Shown here one piece after another: positions 16,854 to 26,182 of a DNA stretch of 64,000 nt. Location of the stretch: contig NZ_JAFEMD010000022.1 of the NCBI RefSeq assembly GCF_016892765.1, forward strand, positions 1 to 64,000, read 5' to 3'. Below the pieces are notes generated by a model. It saw nothing but the letters and a program-made list of their open reading frames with translations. It did no database searches and was not told the origin of the DNA. Both the position numbers and the translations under genes were made by a program. Positions within the stretch are counted from its first letter, which is position 1. The number at the start of each line of letters is the position of its first letter. This DNA comes from Microvirga arvi (GTDB taxonomy: Bacteria; Pseudomonadota; Alphaproteobacteria; Rhizobiales; Beijerinckiaceae).

Positions 16854-18041
16854 TCACTGCTGTGGCTGGGTGGGTGAAGTGAGGGAGCCGGTCGCTTCCG
16901 CGCTGTCGAGCCTCATGCGCCAGAGCTGGGTCGGCAGGCTCTTGGGTGATTCAGGCCTGTAGGTGGTCGAGTCCTGGATGCGGGACGTCGTGAAATAGAG
17001 CATGCCGTCAGGTCCCTCGGCGAGGGTGTCCGGCCACCGGAGCTGCTTGTCCTGCACGAGGACAGTCGGACGGCTGCCCTGCTGGCCGCTGAGAATGCGA
17101 ACCTTGAGAGCGTCCTCTTCCGGTGCCGTCACGATCATCCGGTCGCCGCGGCGCGTGATCAGTAGACCGTCGGCGACGCCGTTCTCGCCTACGGTCTTGA
17201 TCTTGGCTACAATCTCCCGGTCGGAAGCCTGGGCGTTCTCAAGAGTGTCGGTGGAAATCCGGTAGAGCGTCCTGCCCTTGATGGCCTGCCAATAGAGATG
17301 CCGTCCGTCCGGAGTGAGGGCGATACCGTCGGCGGCGAATTCAACGCCGCGTCCGTCAGGACGCCGCAACACTTGACCATCCGCCTTTACCTGCACGTCC
17401 TTCTCGACCTGCGTGCTCGGATGACCATTGAGCACACGGCGCGCCCTGCCGCTTTGCAGATCGACCACGACGAGCGCGCCCTTCACGCCCGAATCCGTAA
17501 TGTAGGCGTGGTGACCGTCGGGAGAGAAGCGCACATCGTTGAGATAGGAGCCCTGAGGCGCAATGTCTTCGGTGAATGAAATCGTTTGGCTCGGCTGGTT
17601 CGTCTTCAGATCGATCTTCACCAGCTTGGGACCGCCGGCGACGACCTTGTCCTGAGCGGGTGCTGCCGGATCGAGCACCCAGAGGTTGCCTAGACTGTCC
17701 GCTACGACACTCTGTACGCAGACCCAATGATCCTGGGGCGCCATCTCGTCCTTCTTTGCATTGCGCCACTCGTTCCAGCGCTGATCCGGATAAGGTTTGA
17801 TCGACCCATCCTTCATCACCTCGGCCACGGAGACGGGTGCGTCCTCGGTCCAGCGAGGGAAGTTCACGAAGATGCGCCCATCCTGCGAAACGGCCACGCC
17901 GGTGACCTGATGATCCAAGGCAGCCACCTGCTCGAAGGGCTGCTGCGATGGAGATGTTTGGGCCATGGCTGAGCCGAGGCACACGGAGGCCGCAAGACAG
18001 GCGCCAAGCAGGAGCGTTGCGTGAAGAGGAGCGTAGCGCAT
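16854..18041 (-). CDS. Exported yellow/major-royal-jelly-like beta-propeller protein
   Basis: 395 residues with an N-terminal Sec signal (MRYAPLHATLLLGACLAAS, cleavage after about residue 27). The body matches the MRJP/yellow group known in bacteria: VTGVAVSQDGRIFVNFPRW, YLNDVRFSPDGHHAYITDSG and LTPDGRHLYWQA, giving a six-bladed propeller. Bacterial members are annotated as sugar-lactone or dopachrome-like proteins, but the reaction is uncertain. The ATG at 18041 has GGAG about 6 bases upstream. The next gene, an exported Gfo/Idh enzyme, suggests a periplasmic oxidation/lactone step, which is an inference. Confidence 0.82.
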   Translation of the reverse strand: MRYAPLHATLLLGACLAASVCLGSAMAQTSPSQQPFEQVAALDHQVTGVAVSQDGRIFVNFPRWTEDAPVSVAEVMKDGSIKPYPDQRWNEWRNAKKDEMAPQDHWVCVQSVVADSLGNLWVLDPAAPAQDKVVAGGPKLVKIDLKTNQPSQTISFTEDIAPQGSYLNDVRFSPDGHHAYITDSGVKGALVVVDLQSGRARRVLNGHPSTQVEKDVQVKADGQVLRRPDGRGVEFAADGIALTPDGRHLYWQAIKGRTLYRISTDTLENAQASDREIVAKIKTVGENGVADGLLITRRGDRMIVTAPEEDALKVRILSGQQGSRPTVLVQDKQLRWPDTLAEGPDGMLYFTTSRIQDSTTYRPESPKSLPTQLWRMRLDSAEATGSLTSPTQPQQ

Positions 18042-18161
18042 GGAAACTCCAGTGGGATGTGGCGAAGGGGGGTGCCGCGCACATCTCCCATGACCCATCA
18101 ACCGGGCGAGGCCGCCCTCGTTCCAACTCAGATCGCTCTCTGCCCGATGTTTAAGTCTTGG

Positions 18162-18371
18162 TCACGCCTTCTTGAGACCATCTGCTTTATGGGCCGCGAT
18201 CTTGCCCGACTTGTCGCTCTTCACGATGTATTCGGGGTTGTCCTTGGACGCCGCTACCTTGTGGCCCTTGATCTGCGTCGGGCTAATCTGCTTTTTCACC
18301 ACCTTCCCGGTGCTGTGGCCTCCCGATGAGTCCCAGGAGACCTTGTCACCGGCTTTCAGTGACTTCGCCAT
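18162..18371 (-). CDS. DUF2945 (hypervirulence-associated, Tudor-like) protein
   Basis: A 69-residue basic protein starting MAKSLKAGDKVSWDSSGG, with GKVVKK, then IKGHKVAASKDNPEYIVKSDKSG and a Lys-rich end. This is the small-beta-barrel DUF2945 family, present in many soil bacteria. The ATG at 18371 has AGGA 8 bases upstream. It is single and probably cytoplasmic; its function is not established. Confidence 0.85.
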   Translation of the reverse strand: MAKSLKAGDKVSWDSSGGHSTGKVVKKQISPTQIKGHKVAASKDNPEYIVKSDKSGKIAAHKADGLKKA

Positions 18372-18776
18372 GACGAGTTCCTTCCGAATGATTGGTATCC
18401 GTCGGCAACTCAAGTCCAAGCGTTACGTTCCAAACAGCATTAAGTCGAGGGTTGGAATTTCAGCTTTGCAGCATCGTGTGGGCCGGCTCTTCAACCGGTG
18501 CCCTCTCGATCTCCTCGTGGCCGGGCGCGCCAGCCTGCATCGTCAAGCTCAAAGGATGCGGTCGGGCAGCTCACAGGCGGCGTCGCCTTCGACTTCAAAA
18601 ATTGTCTCGCCGGTATCGTCTGCCTCTCTTTTCGAAGCATCAGCGTCGAAGCCGAAGGAAACTGCCCGCCGCCAATAGGCGTCAGGTAAACGAGGTCGGA
18701 CGTGGGGGTGCAAGATGGTCGCGATTTAGGGACGGGACGAAAAGAGCAGCTTCTACCTTTGACTGCTTATTGGAAC
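18372..18776. other. Intergenic region, no gene seen
   Basis: About 400 bp between the DUF2945 start and the terminator of the amino-acid binding protein. Short frames occur on both strands, but none has a ribosome site or a recognisable protein. The promoter for the DUF2945 gene should lie at its left end. Confidence 0.3.
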
Positions 18777-18806
18777 AGCCGGATCACGTAGCAAGGTGAT
18801 CCGGCT
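18777..18806 (-). terminator. Terminator hairpin after the amino-acid binding protein
   Basis: Perfect 11-bp arms, AGCCGGATCAC at 18777-18787 and its complement at 18796-18806, flank an 8-base loop 7 bp beyond the stop of the minus-strand gene ending at 18814. No long T-run follows, so termination may be partial. Confidence 0.55.
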
Positions 18807-18813
18807 GAAATCG

Positions 18814-19662
18814 TCAGCGCAGGCTGGACGGTGTGATGTCGAAGCCAAACCATTTCATGGAGAGGGTTTTCAACGTTCCATCAGCGGCAGATGCCCTGAT
18901 GGCGGCATCGAATTTAGCTTTGAGATCAGCATCTGATTTCCGAAAACCTAAGCCGACGCCGCCACCGAAGACGCCGCCGTCAAGCACTGGGCCGATGAGC
19001 ACGATATTCTGGAAACCTGGGGCCTTTGATGAGTTGTGCAGGAAGCTTCTCCCGTTGATCTCAGCGTCGACCCGTCCGGCGATCAGATCAAGGTTGATCT
19101 CTTCATTCTTCTGGTATTCCCGGATCTCTGCGACGTCCTTGAAGTAGGTTTTAGCAAATTCGGCAGAGACCGATGCCGTCTGGACGCCGATCGCCTTGCC
19201 CTTGAGCAGTTTTCGCATCTCCTCAATTTTAGCTGCGGCGCTCTCACTCGTAAGGGTCAGGGTTCCATTCCTCCCCGGCATCGCCTCGAGGGGGCTTCCC
19301 TTCATGGTCGCGAAAACATTGCCGGTGCCGCCGTAGGGAATGGAGAAGTTGATAGTCTCTTCACGTTTCTTCGTGATCGACATGCTGGCCATGATCACGT
19401 CGAACTTCCCAGCATTGAGCGCTGGAATCATGCCGCTGAAATCCTGCACTTCGATGATGCATTTCACCTGCATCTTCTCGCAAAGCGCCTTTGCATACTC
19501 GACCTCGAAACCTTCGATGGATCCATCAGGCTTCGACAGGCTGTAGGGTGGCGATTCCCCGTCGGTAGCAATGCGGATCGTGGACGGAGCCTGGGCGAGT
19601 GTCGGTCCTACCCCGAGCAACGTGATGGCAAGACCTAAAGCTAAGGAAAGATGTCGTTTCAT
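18814..19662 (-). CDS. Amino-acid ABC transporter substrate-binding protein (family 3)
   Basis: 282 residues: signal peptide MKRHLSLALGLAITLLGVGPTLA, then the polar amino-acid pattern IRIATDGESPPYSL, GFEVEYAKALCEKM, DVIMASMSITKKREETINFS and, near the end, a KSDADLKAKFDAAI segment. It resembles Lys/Arg/ornithine-type binding proteins and acts in the periplasm. No permease or ATPase is next to it, so it is an orphan binding protein. Its neighbours (M20 hydrolase, aminotransferase) suggest delivery of an amino acid or acyl-amino acid. Confidence 0.9.
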   Translation of the reverse strand: MKRHLSLALGLAITLLGVGPTLAQAPSTIRIATDGESPPYSLSKPDGSIEGFEVEYAKALCEKMQVKCIIEVQDFSGMIPALNAGKFDVIMASMSITKKREETINFSIPYGGTGNVFATMKGSPLEAMPGRNGTLTLTSESAAAKIEEMRKLLKGKAIGVQTASVSAEFAKTYFKDVAEIREYQKNEEINLDLIAGRVDAEINGRSFLHNSSKAPGFQNIVLIGPVLDGGVFGGGVGLGFRKSDADLKAKFDAAIRASAADGTLKTLSMKWFGFDITPSSLR

Positions 19663-19826
19663 AAGCCGTCCCCTTTGTTATGCCTGCTGTCGTTTAGACC
19701 TCGATAAACAAACGCATGATGGATCCGTTGCGGTAGGCCACGCATCCTATCGACCCTTGTTACCTTCCTCCCAGAGCGTCGGTTTTTATTCGCTCTGTCT
19801 TCATCCTGAAAAGGACGAATTCTTAT

Positions 19827-21248
19827 CTAGTTTGGCGCCGCCGTCGGCAGATCGAGCTGTGCCGCATTCTCGATCGGGTTCTTGAACGGGTGGTTGGCCC
19901 GGAAGTCCGCGTGCTCTTGGCAGGCAGCCCGCAGAAGGTATGGCTCTGCATAGAGCGCGGCAGCGACCTCAGCCATGGCTTTTGCCGCGAAGACCATGCC
20001 CTTGTGCGCCGCTGGCGCACATCCCTGTGCAACCATCTGCCAGGAATGCGCAGGTGTGCCGACCGCGCATGTAGCAACGCGGCACTGTACCGTCGGGGCC
20101 ACCCAACTGACGGTTCCCACGTCGGTCGATCCGATAGCATTGGGCGATCCTGCGCCGAGCGGATATATCTCCTCCGTCAAAGCGGCACCTGAATCCGGCG
20201 CAAGGTTGAAGTTCATGCGAGCACTGCGAATGTCGGCCGGGTTGAGTGTTGTCTGGATCGCGGCCGCATAAGCCTGATCTGCGATATCGAATCCCGGGCT
20301 GCCAAGGCGCCTGAGGGTCTCATCCATCAGTTGCTCAAGAACGGAATTGCCGATGAGGTTGGCCTCTCCTGCAACCTGAGCCCAGGACATGGTGGTTCCT
20401 GTCATCAATGCGGCGCCCCGGGCAATGTCGACGACCCTTGAAAACAACGACCACATCTCCTCGAGCGTCGCGGCGCGGACGAGATGTCGTGCGCGTGCCT
20501 GCGCCTGAACCACATTGGGAGCGATGCCGCCCGTCTCGGTAATGGCATAATGCACCCGTGCGCCGGGCGGCATATGCTCTCGCAGGTAGTTGACGCCCAC
20601 GTTCATCAATTCGATGGCATCAAGAGCGCTGCGGCCAAGATGAGGCGCTGCCGCCGCATGGGCGGCCCGCCCCGAAAACGCGAATTCCGCCTCCACACAG
20701 GCCAGAGAGAGCGGAGTTGTGACGCCTGTAAAGGGTCCGGGATGCCAGCAGATGGCGATGTCGACGTCGTCGAAAACCCCTGCTTTTACCATAAAGCTTT
20801 TTGCCGATCCGCCTTCCTCGGCCGGACAGCCGATATATCGCACCCGCCCGGGCAGGTTGCTTTGGGCCAGCCATTCCTTGAGAGCCGCAGCCGCAAGAAG
20901 CGAGGCGGAACCCAGCAGGTTATGGCCACAGCCGTGCCCGTTGCCTCCTTGAATCAGTGGTTGTGGCGCAGTGATTCCGGCGACCTGGCTCAATCTGGGA
21001 AGAGCATCGTATTCCCCCAGAACGGCAATGACCGGTCCATCCCGTCCGGCTTCACCTCCGACAGCTGTTGGCATGCCGGCGATTTGCTTCAGCACGCGGA
21101 AGCCTTCGACTTCGATCATCCGAGCATGCTCGGCAGAGGAACGGAACTCCTGAAAATTGAGTTCCGGAGTGCCCCAAACGCGATCACTGAGATCGCAGTA
21201 GATCTGGCGCCTCCTGTCCACATAAGCCGAAACCGGCTCATTCCCCAT
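19827..21248 (-). CDS. M20-family amidohydrolase, AbgB (aminobenzoyl-glutamate hydrolase)-like
   Basis: A 473-residue zinc amidohydrolase. GEYDALPRLSQV, GHGCGHNLLG, PAEEGGSAKSFMV and ICWHPGP provide the metal ligands of the M20 fold, and SGRAAHAAAAPHLGRSALDAIELM is the typical AbgB dimerisation segment. Such enzymes cleave N-acyl or amide bonds of amino-acid conjugates in the cytoplasm. The ATG at 21248 has GGAG 7 bases upstream. It is likely in one operon with the binding protein downstream (164 bp). Substrate specificity cannot be read from the sequence. Confidence 0.88.
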   Translation of the reverse strand: MGNEPVSAYVDRRRQIYCDLSDRVWGTPELNFQEFRSSAEHARMIEVEGFRVLKQIAGMPTAVGGEAGRDGPVIAVLGEYDALPRLSQVAGITAPQPLIQGGNGHGCGHNLLGSASLLAAAALKEWLAQSNLPGRVRYIGCPAEEGGSAKSFMVKAGVFDDVDIAICWHPGPFTGVTTPLSLACVEAEFAFSGRAAHAAAAPHLGRSALDAIELMNVGVNYLREHMPPGARVHYAITETGGIAPNVVQAQARARHLVRAATLEEMWSLFSRVVDIARGAALMTGTTMSWAQVAGEANLIGNSVLEQLMDETLRRLGSPGFDIADQAYAAAIQTTLNPADIRSARMNFNLAPDSGAALTEEIYPLGAGSPNAIGSTDVGTVSWVAPTVQCRVATCAVGTPAHSWQMVAQGCAPAAHKGMVFAAKAMAEVAAALYAEPYLLRAACQEHADFRANHPFKNPIENAAQLDLPTAAPN

Positions 21249-21417
21249 GGTCAACTCCGACAGTCGTTCCCAGGCTGCCTCGGCAAGTCCTCTCCGGATA
21301 TTATGCTATTACCAGTGGCCAAGGTCAGCAAAATCGAGTGGCTTTCATACTGAATTCCCCGTGTTGGGCCAAGCTAACGCAGGAATCCTGCAAAAGGATC
21401 TCAATGCTGGGTGTACC

Positions 21418-21897
21418 TCATTTCTCAGACGATCCCGAGATGGGAAGGACGAAGCTTGCCTTGACACGATCCATGACCACCATGGTTTTGAAACCCTTGA
21501 TATCCGGGTTCTCATAAAAGAAGCGACGCGTGAACTGTTCATAATCCTGCATGTCCCGCGCCGTCACGATCAAGGCGAAATCCGCTTCGCCCGTGACGTA
21601 GAGGCCGATCATGATTTCGGCAGTGGAGCGAATAGCCTTCTTGAAGCGGTCGATGATGTCGGTGCGCTCGCGCTCGAGTGAAACCAGCACCAGCATCGAA
21701 ATCGGGCGACCCACCGCTTTTGGTGAGATGATGGAGACATCCCCCTCGATGACCCCCTCACTGCGGAGGCGTCTTAGCCGCCGCTGGCACGCTGTGGGCG
21801 AAAGCCCGACGAGTTCTCCGAGCTGATCGGATGTCATCTTGTTGTTTCGTTGAACGGCGTTCAGGAGGAGAACGTCGATATCGTCCAGATCTGTCAT
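21418..21897 (-). CDS. Lrp/AsnC-family transcriptional regulator
   Basis: 159 residues: an N-terminal helix-turn-helix (LDDIDVLLLNAVQRNNKMTS, then LVGLSPTACQRRLRRLRSEGVI) and a C-terminal RAM effector domain (FALIVTARDMQDYEQFTRRFF). The ATG at 21897 has GGAG 8 bases upstream. It is transcribed away from the class III aminotransferase 131 bp away, so it probably controls that gene, the M20 gene or both in response to an amino acid. Confidence 0.92.
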   Translation of the reverse strand: MTDLDDIDVLLLNAVQRNNKMTSDQLGELVGLSPTACQRRLRRLRSEGVIEGDVSIISPKAVGRPISMLVLVSLERERTDIIDRFKKAIRSTAEIMIGLYVTGEADFALIVTARDMQDYEQFTRRFFYENPDIKGFKTMVVMDRVKASFVLPISGSSEK

Positions 21898-22028
21898 GCA
21901 GAACTCCTGCACGTATGGGTGAGTATACGCCGGAAATAATCTTGCATGGCCTGATGTTCGCTGCCAAGCAATTACTGAATCGGTTAGGGTTAGCCGAGAT
22001 CCAGCCCTTGACGTGCGAGAAGCATCTT

Positions 22029-23417
22029 ATGCTCAACGATAATAACCAACTTAACGCCTGGGATCGTGATCACTTCTTTCACCCGTCGACCCACATGGGG
22101 ACCCATGCCCGCGGCGAAAGTAATACGCGTGTGATGAGCAGCGGGGAGGGCGTTTACATTACCGACAAGACTGGCCGACAGAGCCTTGATGCTTTTGCAG
22201 GACTCTACTGCGTCAACGTCGGTTACGGTCGCCAGAAGATCGTCGATGCGATTGCAGAACAGGCAAAGAACCTTGCCTATTACCATGCGTATGTCGGTCA
22301 TGGCACGAAAGCATCGATCACGCTTGCTAGAATGATCGTTGAACGATCACCAAAAGGGATGAGCCGGGTCTACTTCGGGCTGTCGGGCTCTGATGCGAAC
22401 GAAACAAACCTGAAGCTCATCTGGTACTACAACAACGTCCTGGGGCGCCCTGAGAAGAAGAAGATCATCTCCCGGTGGCGGGGATATCATGGCTCGGGAG
22501 TCATGACCGGAAGCCTGACGGGGCTTGAACTCTTTCACAGAGCGTTCGATCTACCGCGGACGCCCATCCTGCATACGGAGGCACCGTATTACTTCCGCCG
22601 CGCGGATCGCTCCCAGACCGGGGAGCAGTTCTCGCAATATTGTGCGGACAAGTTGGAGGAGATGATCCTCGCCGAGGGGCCGGAGACAATTGCCGCTTTC
22701 ATCGGCGAGCCGGTTCTGGGAACCGGAGGCATCGTGCCGCCGCCGGCAGACTATTGGGAGAAGATCCAGGCTGTTCTTGCCAAATACGACGTTCTTCTCG
22801 TCGCCGATGAGGTGATCACAGGCTTCGGCCGGCTTGGGACGATGTTTGGTTCGGACCGGTACGGGATGTCTCCGGATCTCATCACCATCGCCAAGGGGCT
22901 GACCTCGGCTTACGCACCTCTCTCAGGCAGTATCGTTTCCGATAAGATGTGGCAGGTTCTCGTCCAGGGTTCGGACAGGATGGGCGCGATCGGCCATGGC
23001 TGGACTTATTCCGCGCATCCTCTCTGCGTCGCAGCCGGCATCGCCAATCTTGAGCTGATCGATGAAATGAACCTCGTTGAGAATGCTTTTTCGGTGGGAA
23101 CATACTTCCGCCAGCAGCTGACGGATGCCCTGTCCGAGCATCGCCACGTCGGTGAAGTTCGCGGCGAGGGGTTGATGGCGGCCGTCGAGTTCGTCGAAGA
23201 CAGAAGCGATCGCCGCTTCTTCGATCCTTCCAAGGCGATCGGTCAGAAAGTGGCAGCCGCCCTTCTCGAGCGCGGGGTGATCGGCCGCGCCATGCCGCAG
23301 GGCGATATTCTCGGCTTAGCGCCACCCCTCTGTCTCACGCGTGAGGAAGCCGACGTCATCGTCAAGGCTGCGCGGGCGGCTGTGGATGCCGTCTTCCCAT
23401 CAGGGAGCCGATTATAA
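22029..23417 (+). CDS. Class III PLP-dependent aminotransferase (omega-amino acid:pyruvate type)
   Basis: A 462-residue aminotransferase. The aromatic GLYCVNVGYGRQKIVDAI opening, FGLSGSDANETNLKL, YHGSGVMTGSLTG, LLVADEVITGFGRLG and the PLP lysine Lys289 (TIAKGLTSAY) are diagnostic. Enzymes of this group transaminate beta-alanine, GABA, putrescine or similar omega-amines with pyruvate. It is divergent from an Lrp regulator, its likely controller. The ATG at 22029 gives the usual family length; an upstream extension of 66 codons overlaps the regulator gene and is unlikely. Confidence 0.92.
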   Translation: MLNDNNQLNAWDRDHFFHPSTHMGTHARGESNTRVMSSGEGVYITDKTGRQSLDAFAGLYCVNVGYGRQKIVDAIAEQAKNLAYYHAYVGHGTKASITLARMIVERSPKGMSRVYFGLSGSDANETNLKLIWYYNNVLGRPEKKKIISRWRGYHGSGVMTGSLTGLELFHRAFDLPRTPILHTEAPYYFRRADRSQTGEQFSQYCADKLEEMILAEGPETIAAFIGEPVLGTGGIVPPPADYWEKIQAVLAKYDVLLVADEVITGFGRLGTMFGSDRYGMSPDLITIAKGLTSAYAPLSGSIVSDKMWQVLVQGSDRMGAIGHGWTYSAHPLCVAAGIANLELIDEMNLVENAFSVGTYFRQQLTDALSEHRHVGEVRGEGLMAAVEFVEDRSDRRFFDPSKAIGQKVAAALLERGVIGRAMPQGDILGLAPPLCLTREEADVIVKAARAAVDAVFPSGSRL

Positions 23418-23471
23418 TCCGGATAGGCGTCAACGGAGGCTAGTCCTGAGCGAATCTTTGGTTGCTGCTCT

Positions 23472-24941
23472 CTAGACGAGAAGCCTTCCCGGTGGGAGCG
23501 GATCCAGGGGCCAAAGCGGCCGTTCGATGTTTCGGTAGGGCAGCTTTTGGATGTCGAGCGGGGAGGGGCCGCCGCCATCGGTGTAAAGCACCGCTCGTGC
23601 GATGGGGGCGTAAGCAGCATAGAAATGATTGGTCGACTTCAGGCAGATGATCCGCTTCGACTGAGGCTCAATGCCCACACTCGTGAATATCTCGAGCCCG
23701 ATCGCCTGTGATCGCGTCGAAAGCAGTGATATCTCGATCCCTCCGAGCCGGATGCCAACCGCATCTCCAATCGCGACCTTGGCATCGCCAAAGCTCTGCA
23801 CACCGTTTCGCACGATTCCTACTATCTCAACTTCGGCGTCTATGGGCAAACCCGATGTGGCTGCTGCCTTGCCACCGAAACGCAACGGAAGGGTCGCGCC
23901 GACTCCTGCGCCAAGGCAGAACTCGACGGCAATCGGATCCCAGATTGGTCCGAACGCGGCCTCCTGGACATTCAAAGTGATCATTCGGCGCAGGAGATTG
24001 GTGTTGTCCGACGGAGATCCTCCACCAGCGTTATCAGTGGGATCGGCAATCACGTATGGCCCCGGTTCCGGATCGTTGAGCGCCTGCTCAAGCGCAGAGT
24101 CAAAAGCCATAGAGGGAGCTGCGAACTGACCTCGCAGGTGGCGGAACGATTCTCCCAACTCCTCTGCGAGCGCCTCGCCATATGGTTTGTTCCCGTCGGT
24201 GACAACAAGGATCCGACATCCCATCTCTGCCACGTCGCCGAGCTGAAAGCCGTGTGCCAGTGAGATGGAAAGAACGCTGTTCTTGCCCTCGAGGGCTTTC
24301 ATCTGATCGACAAAGTCTCGGCCCGGGCTTCGCGATGTGGGGACGCGCTCAATCATCCGGCAGTCGTAAAGCGACATCACTGGGCTAAGAGTGCCGCGGA
24401 TCGAGCTCAGAAGAATGTCAATCAACTCCTCAGCCCGCTCGGCATAATCCGTGTGAGGGTACTCCTTAAAGAGAACGATCGCGTCGGCCTGTCTGACGCA
24501 TTGCTCGGTCAAATGGCAGTGGGGATCAAGCTCGACGCCGATCTTGACATCTGGGCCAACGATCTCCCTGACGCGGGTGATCAGGTCGCCCTCACAATCC
24601 ACATAGCCATGGGCCATCATCGCGCCATGTAATCCAAGCAGAACCCCATCAACAGGCAATGCTGCCCGCAACTGATCGAGAATTTCATCTCTGACGCTCT
24701 CGTAGTCCGCTTGCCTGCACAGGCCTGCCGGATCTGCCCAGAAGCAGGACCCTTCGATCAAGGTGTAGCCGTCACGTCTGGCGCGCTGGCGGGCCACCCA
24801 GAGAGGCGCGGTGCTATGGGTAATTCGGTCTGGATGAGTTCCTGTCGGAAAGTATGCTCCGGCCTCGAAGCTTCTTCGGGTCGTGGGGATCGGTGAAAAC
24901 GTGTTTGTCTCTGTCGCGAGCGAGGCAACGAACAGTCGCAT
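23472..24941 (-). CDS. M81-family metallopeptidase (microcystinase/MlrC-like)
   Basis: 489 residues starting MRLFVASLATETNTFSP, the characteristic M81 opening. DGVLLGLHGAMMAHG, EGDLI, GVELDPHCHLTEQC and KEYPHTDYAERA supply the metal-binding His and Asp residues. Known members hydrolyse linear microcystin, but most act on unidentified amide substrates. The GTG at 24953 is an alternative start four codons upstream; AGGGG lies about 11 bases before the ATG used. It converges with the aminotransferase 54 bp away. The shared locus with M20 hydrolase suggests amide or peptide scavenging. Confidence 0.88.
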   Translation of the reverse strand: MRLFVASLATETNTFSPIPTTRRSFEAGAYFPTGTHPDRITHSTAPLWVARQRARRDGYTLIEGSCFWADPAGLCRQADYESVRDEILDQLRAALPVDGVLLGLHGAMMAHGYVDCEGDLITRVREIVGPDVKIGVELDPHCHLTEQCVRQADAIVLFKEYPHTDYAERAEELIDILLSSIRGTLSPVMSLYDCRMIERVPTSRSPGRDFVDQMKALEGKNSVLSISLAHGFQLGDVAEMGCRILVVTDGNKPYGEALAEELGESFRHLRGQFAAPSMAFDSALEQALNDPEPGPYVIADPTDNAGGGSPSDNTNLLRRMITLNVQEAAFGPIWDPIAVEFCLGAGVGATLPLRFGGKAAATSGLPIDAEVEIVGIVRNGVQSFGDAKVAIGDAVGIRLGGIEISLLSTRSQAIGLEIFTSVGIEPQSKRIICLKSTNHFYAAYAPIARAVLYTDGGGPSPLDIQKLPYRNIERPLWPLDPLPPGRLLV

Positions 24942-25312
24942 CAGATCATTCACCCCTCAATCGATCAATGATCGGCATTCTAAGGTGCCAGCACGTGCCG
25001 GTTCATGGTGTTGCTCTCGGGAGCCGCACTGAACAAGAAAAAAGCTCGGGAAGTATGACAAAAACATTCTCTCTTTCAAGGGCTTGTTCTCTAGCGCTTT
25101 GCCGCTCCTAACCTGGAATGCCCTTTTGACTTACCGTATCTGGCCCCTTGAAATGTTGAGAGCGCAAGTTGTTCACGACATCCACCGAAGCAGTTCAGCT
25201 CGAAGGGCGGATATAGCATGATTGGTCTCGCGCTTGCTCAAGACCCCTGTTTCAGAGAATGATATGGCGGAATCGACCTAACTCTTGTCGTTGTAAGTGG
25301 GCAGGCCGCTCA
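24942..25312. other. Intergenic region, no gene seen
   Basis: About 370 bp upstream of the M81 gene. No frame with a ribosome site or family resemblance was found, nor a clear hairpin. It presumably contains the M81 promoter at its left end. Confidence 0.3.
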
Positions 25313-25633
25313 TTAGTGTGCTGTCGCCAGATGCACCTCGTCTGACGAGGCCGCGCTGGGGAGCGGCTGCGCCAAATCGGGTTGAGGCGATGATCGGTCC
25401 TTGTTCTGGGTCGCCTCGAAGGCATGCATGAACGAACGTGGTCGGTTGCGCAGGTCCATCAGCGCGCGCAATTCGGTGGCTGGCAGATCCATCGGCTTCG
25501 CATCGCGCCACCGTCTGCGGAACTTAGGCTTCCTCGAGAAGAGTCCCCATGCGCTTTCGACTTCCTCTTCCACTTGTAAAATGATCCTTCCGGAAAAAGA
25601 TTTCCGGAGATTGAAACGCCCCGTCAGAGCCAT
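25313..25633 (-). CDS. Hypothetical protein, 106 residues
   Basis: Begins MALTGRFNLRKSFSGRIILQ and continues VEEEVESAW..FRRRWRDAKPMDLPATELRALMDLRNR. I recall short homologues with the same TGRF, GRIxLQVEEE and RWRDA segments in Methylobacteriaceae genomes, often of phage or genomic-island origin, but no function. The ATG at 25633 has AAGGGA about 8 bases upstream. The last 30 residues look unstructured. It appears to be a single gene. Confidence 0.65.
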   Translation of the reverse strand: MALTGRFNLRKSFSGRIILQVEEEVESAWGLFSRKPKFRRRWRDAKPMDLPATELRALMDLRNRPRSFMHAFEATQNKDRSSPQPDLAQPLPSAASSDEVHLATAH

Positions 25634-26182
25634 TGTCGTATCCCTTGATCTGGATTTTTGACCCAAAGACCTTATAGCAACATAGTATCGCTAAAACCTT
25701 AAGACACAAGGTAAACGCTGCAGGTCTGAGCAACCCAAACCGAGATCCTCTACTGTCTCAAGACCGAGGATCCGGATAGCGGGGGAGGCGGGCGATTGGG
25801 TTCTAGCCAGTACCATACCCCTGCAACGCTGCCGCCGCGCTCCAAGGCCGTCTGACAGGCTGTGATACTCACGAACTCACCGCCCATTGTGAGAGCCTGC
25901 CTGTGGGAGCCAGCAAAGCAGCTTGGGATGAGCAGATTTATAGTGGAAGCAGGGCTGTACTGGGTACAATTCTAAAATGGGTTTCAAAGCTGCAAAGGGC
26001 CTTAAGGGCTCAAAGGTAGCATCGCCCGAAATTCCCAAGAGCCCTACACGCCGAGAACACAATGCAGGTGAGTAATCGATCTCCGTTGGTGTGGGAGACC
26101 CGAAGCAGCACATTGCCCGCTACGGTTATGCATCCTTGAGGACGGACGTGTGCAATCGATGGAAGATGATCAAGGATCGCCC
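25634..26182. other. Intergenic region, no gene seen
   Basis: About 550 bp between two divergent genes of unknown function. A 78-codon minus-strand frame (25877-26113) has no ribosome site or protein-like composition and is dismissed. The region should carry both promoters, but I cannot place them with confidence. Confidence 0.3.

Noticed and set aside
25877..26113. 78-codon minus-strand frame in the 25.6-26.2 kb gap
   Set aside because: Composition and lack of ribosome site argue against a gene.
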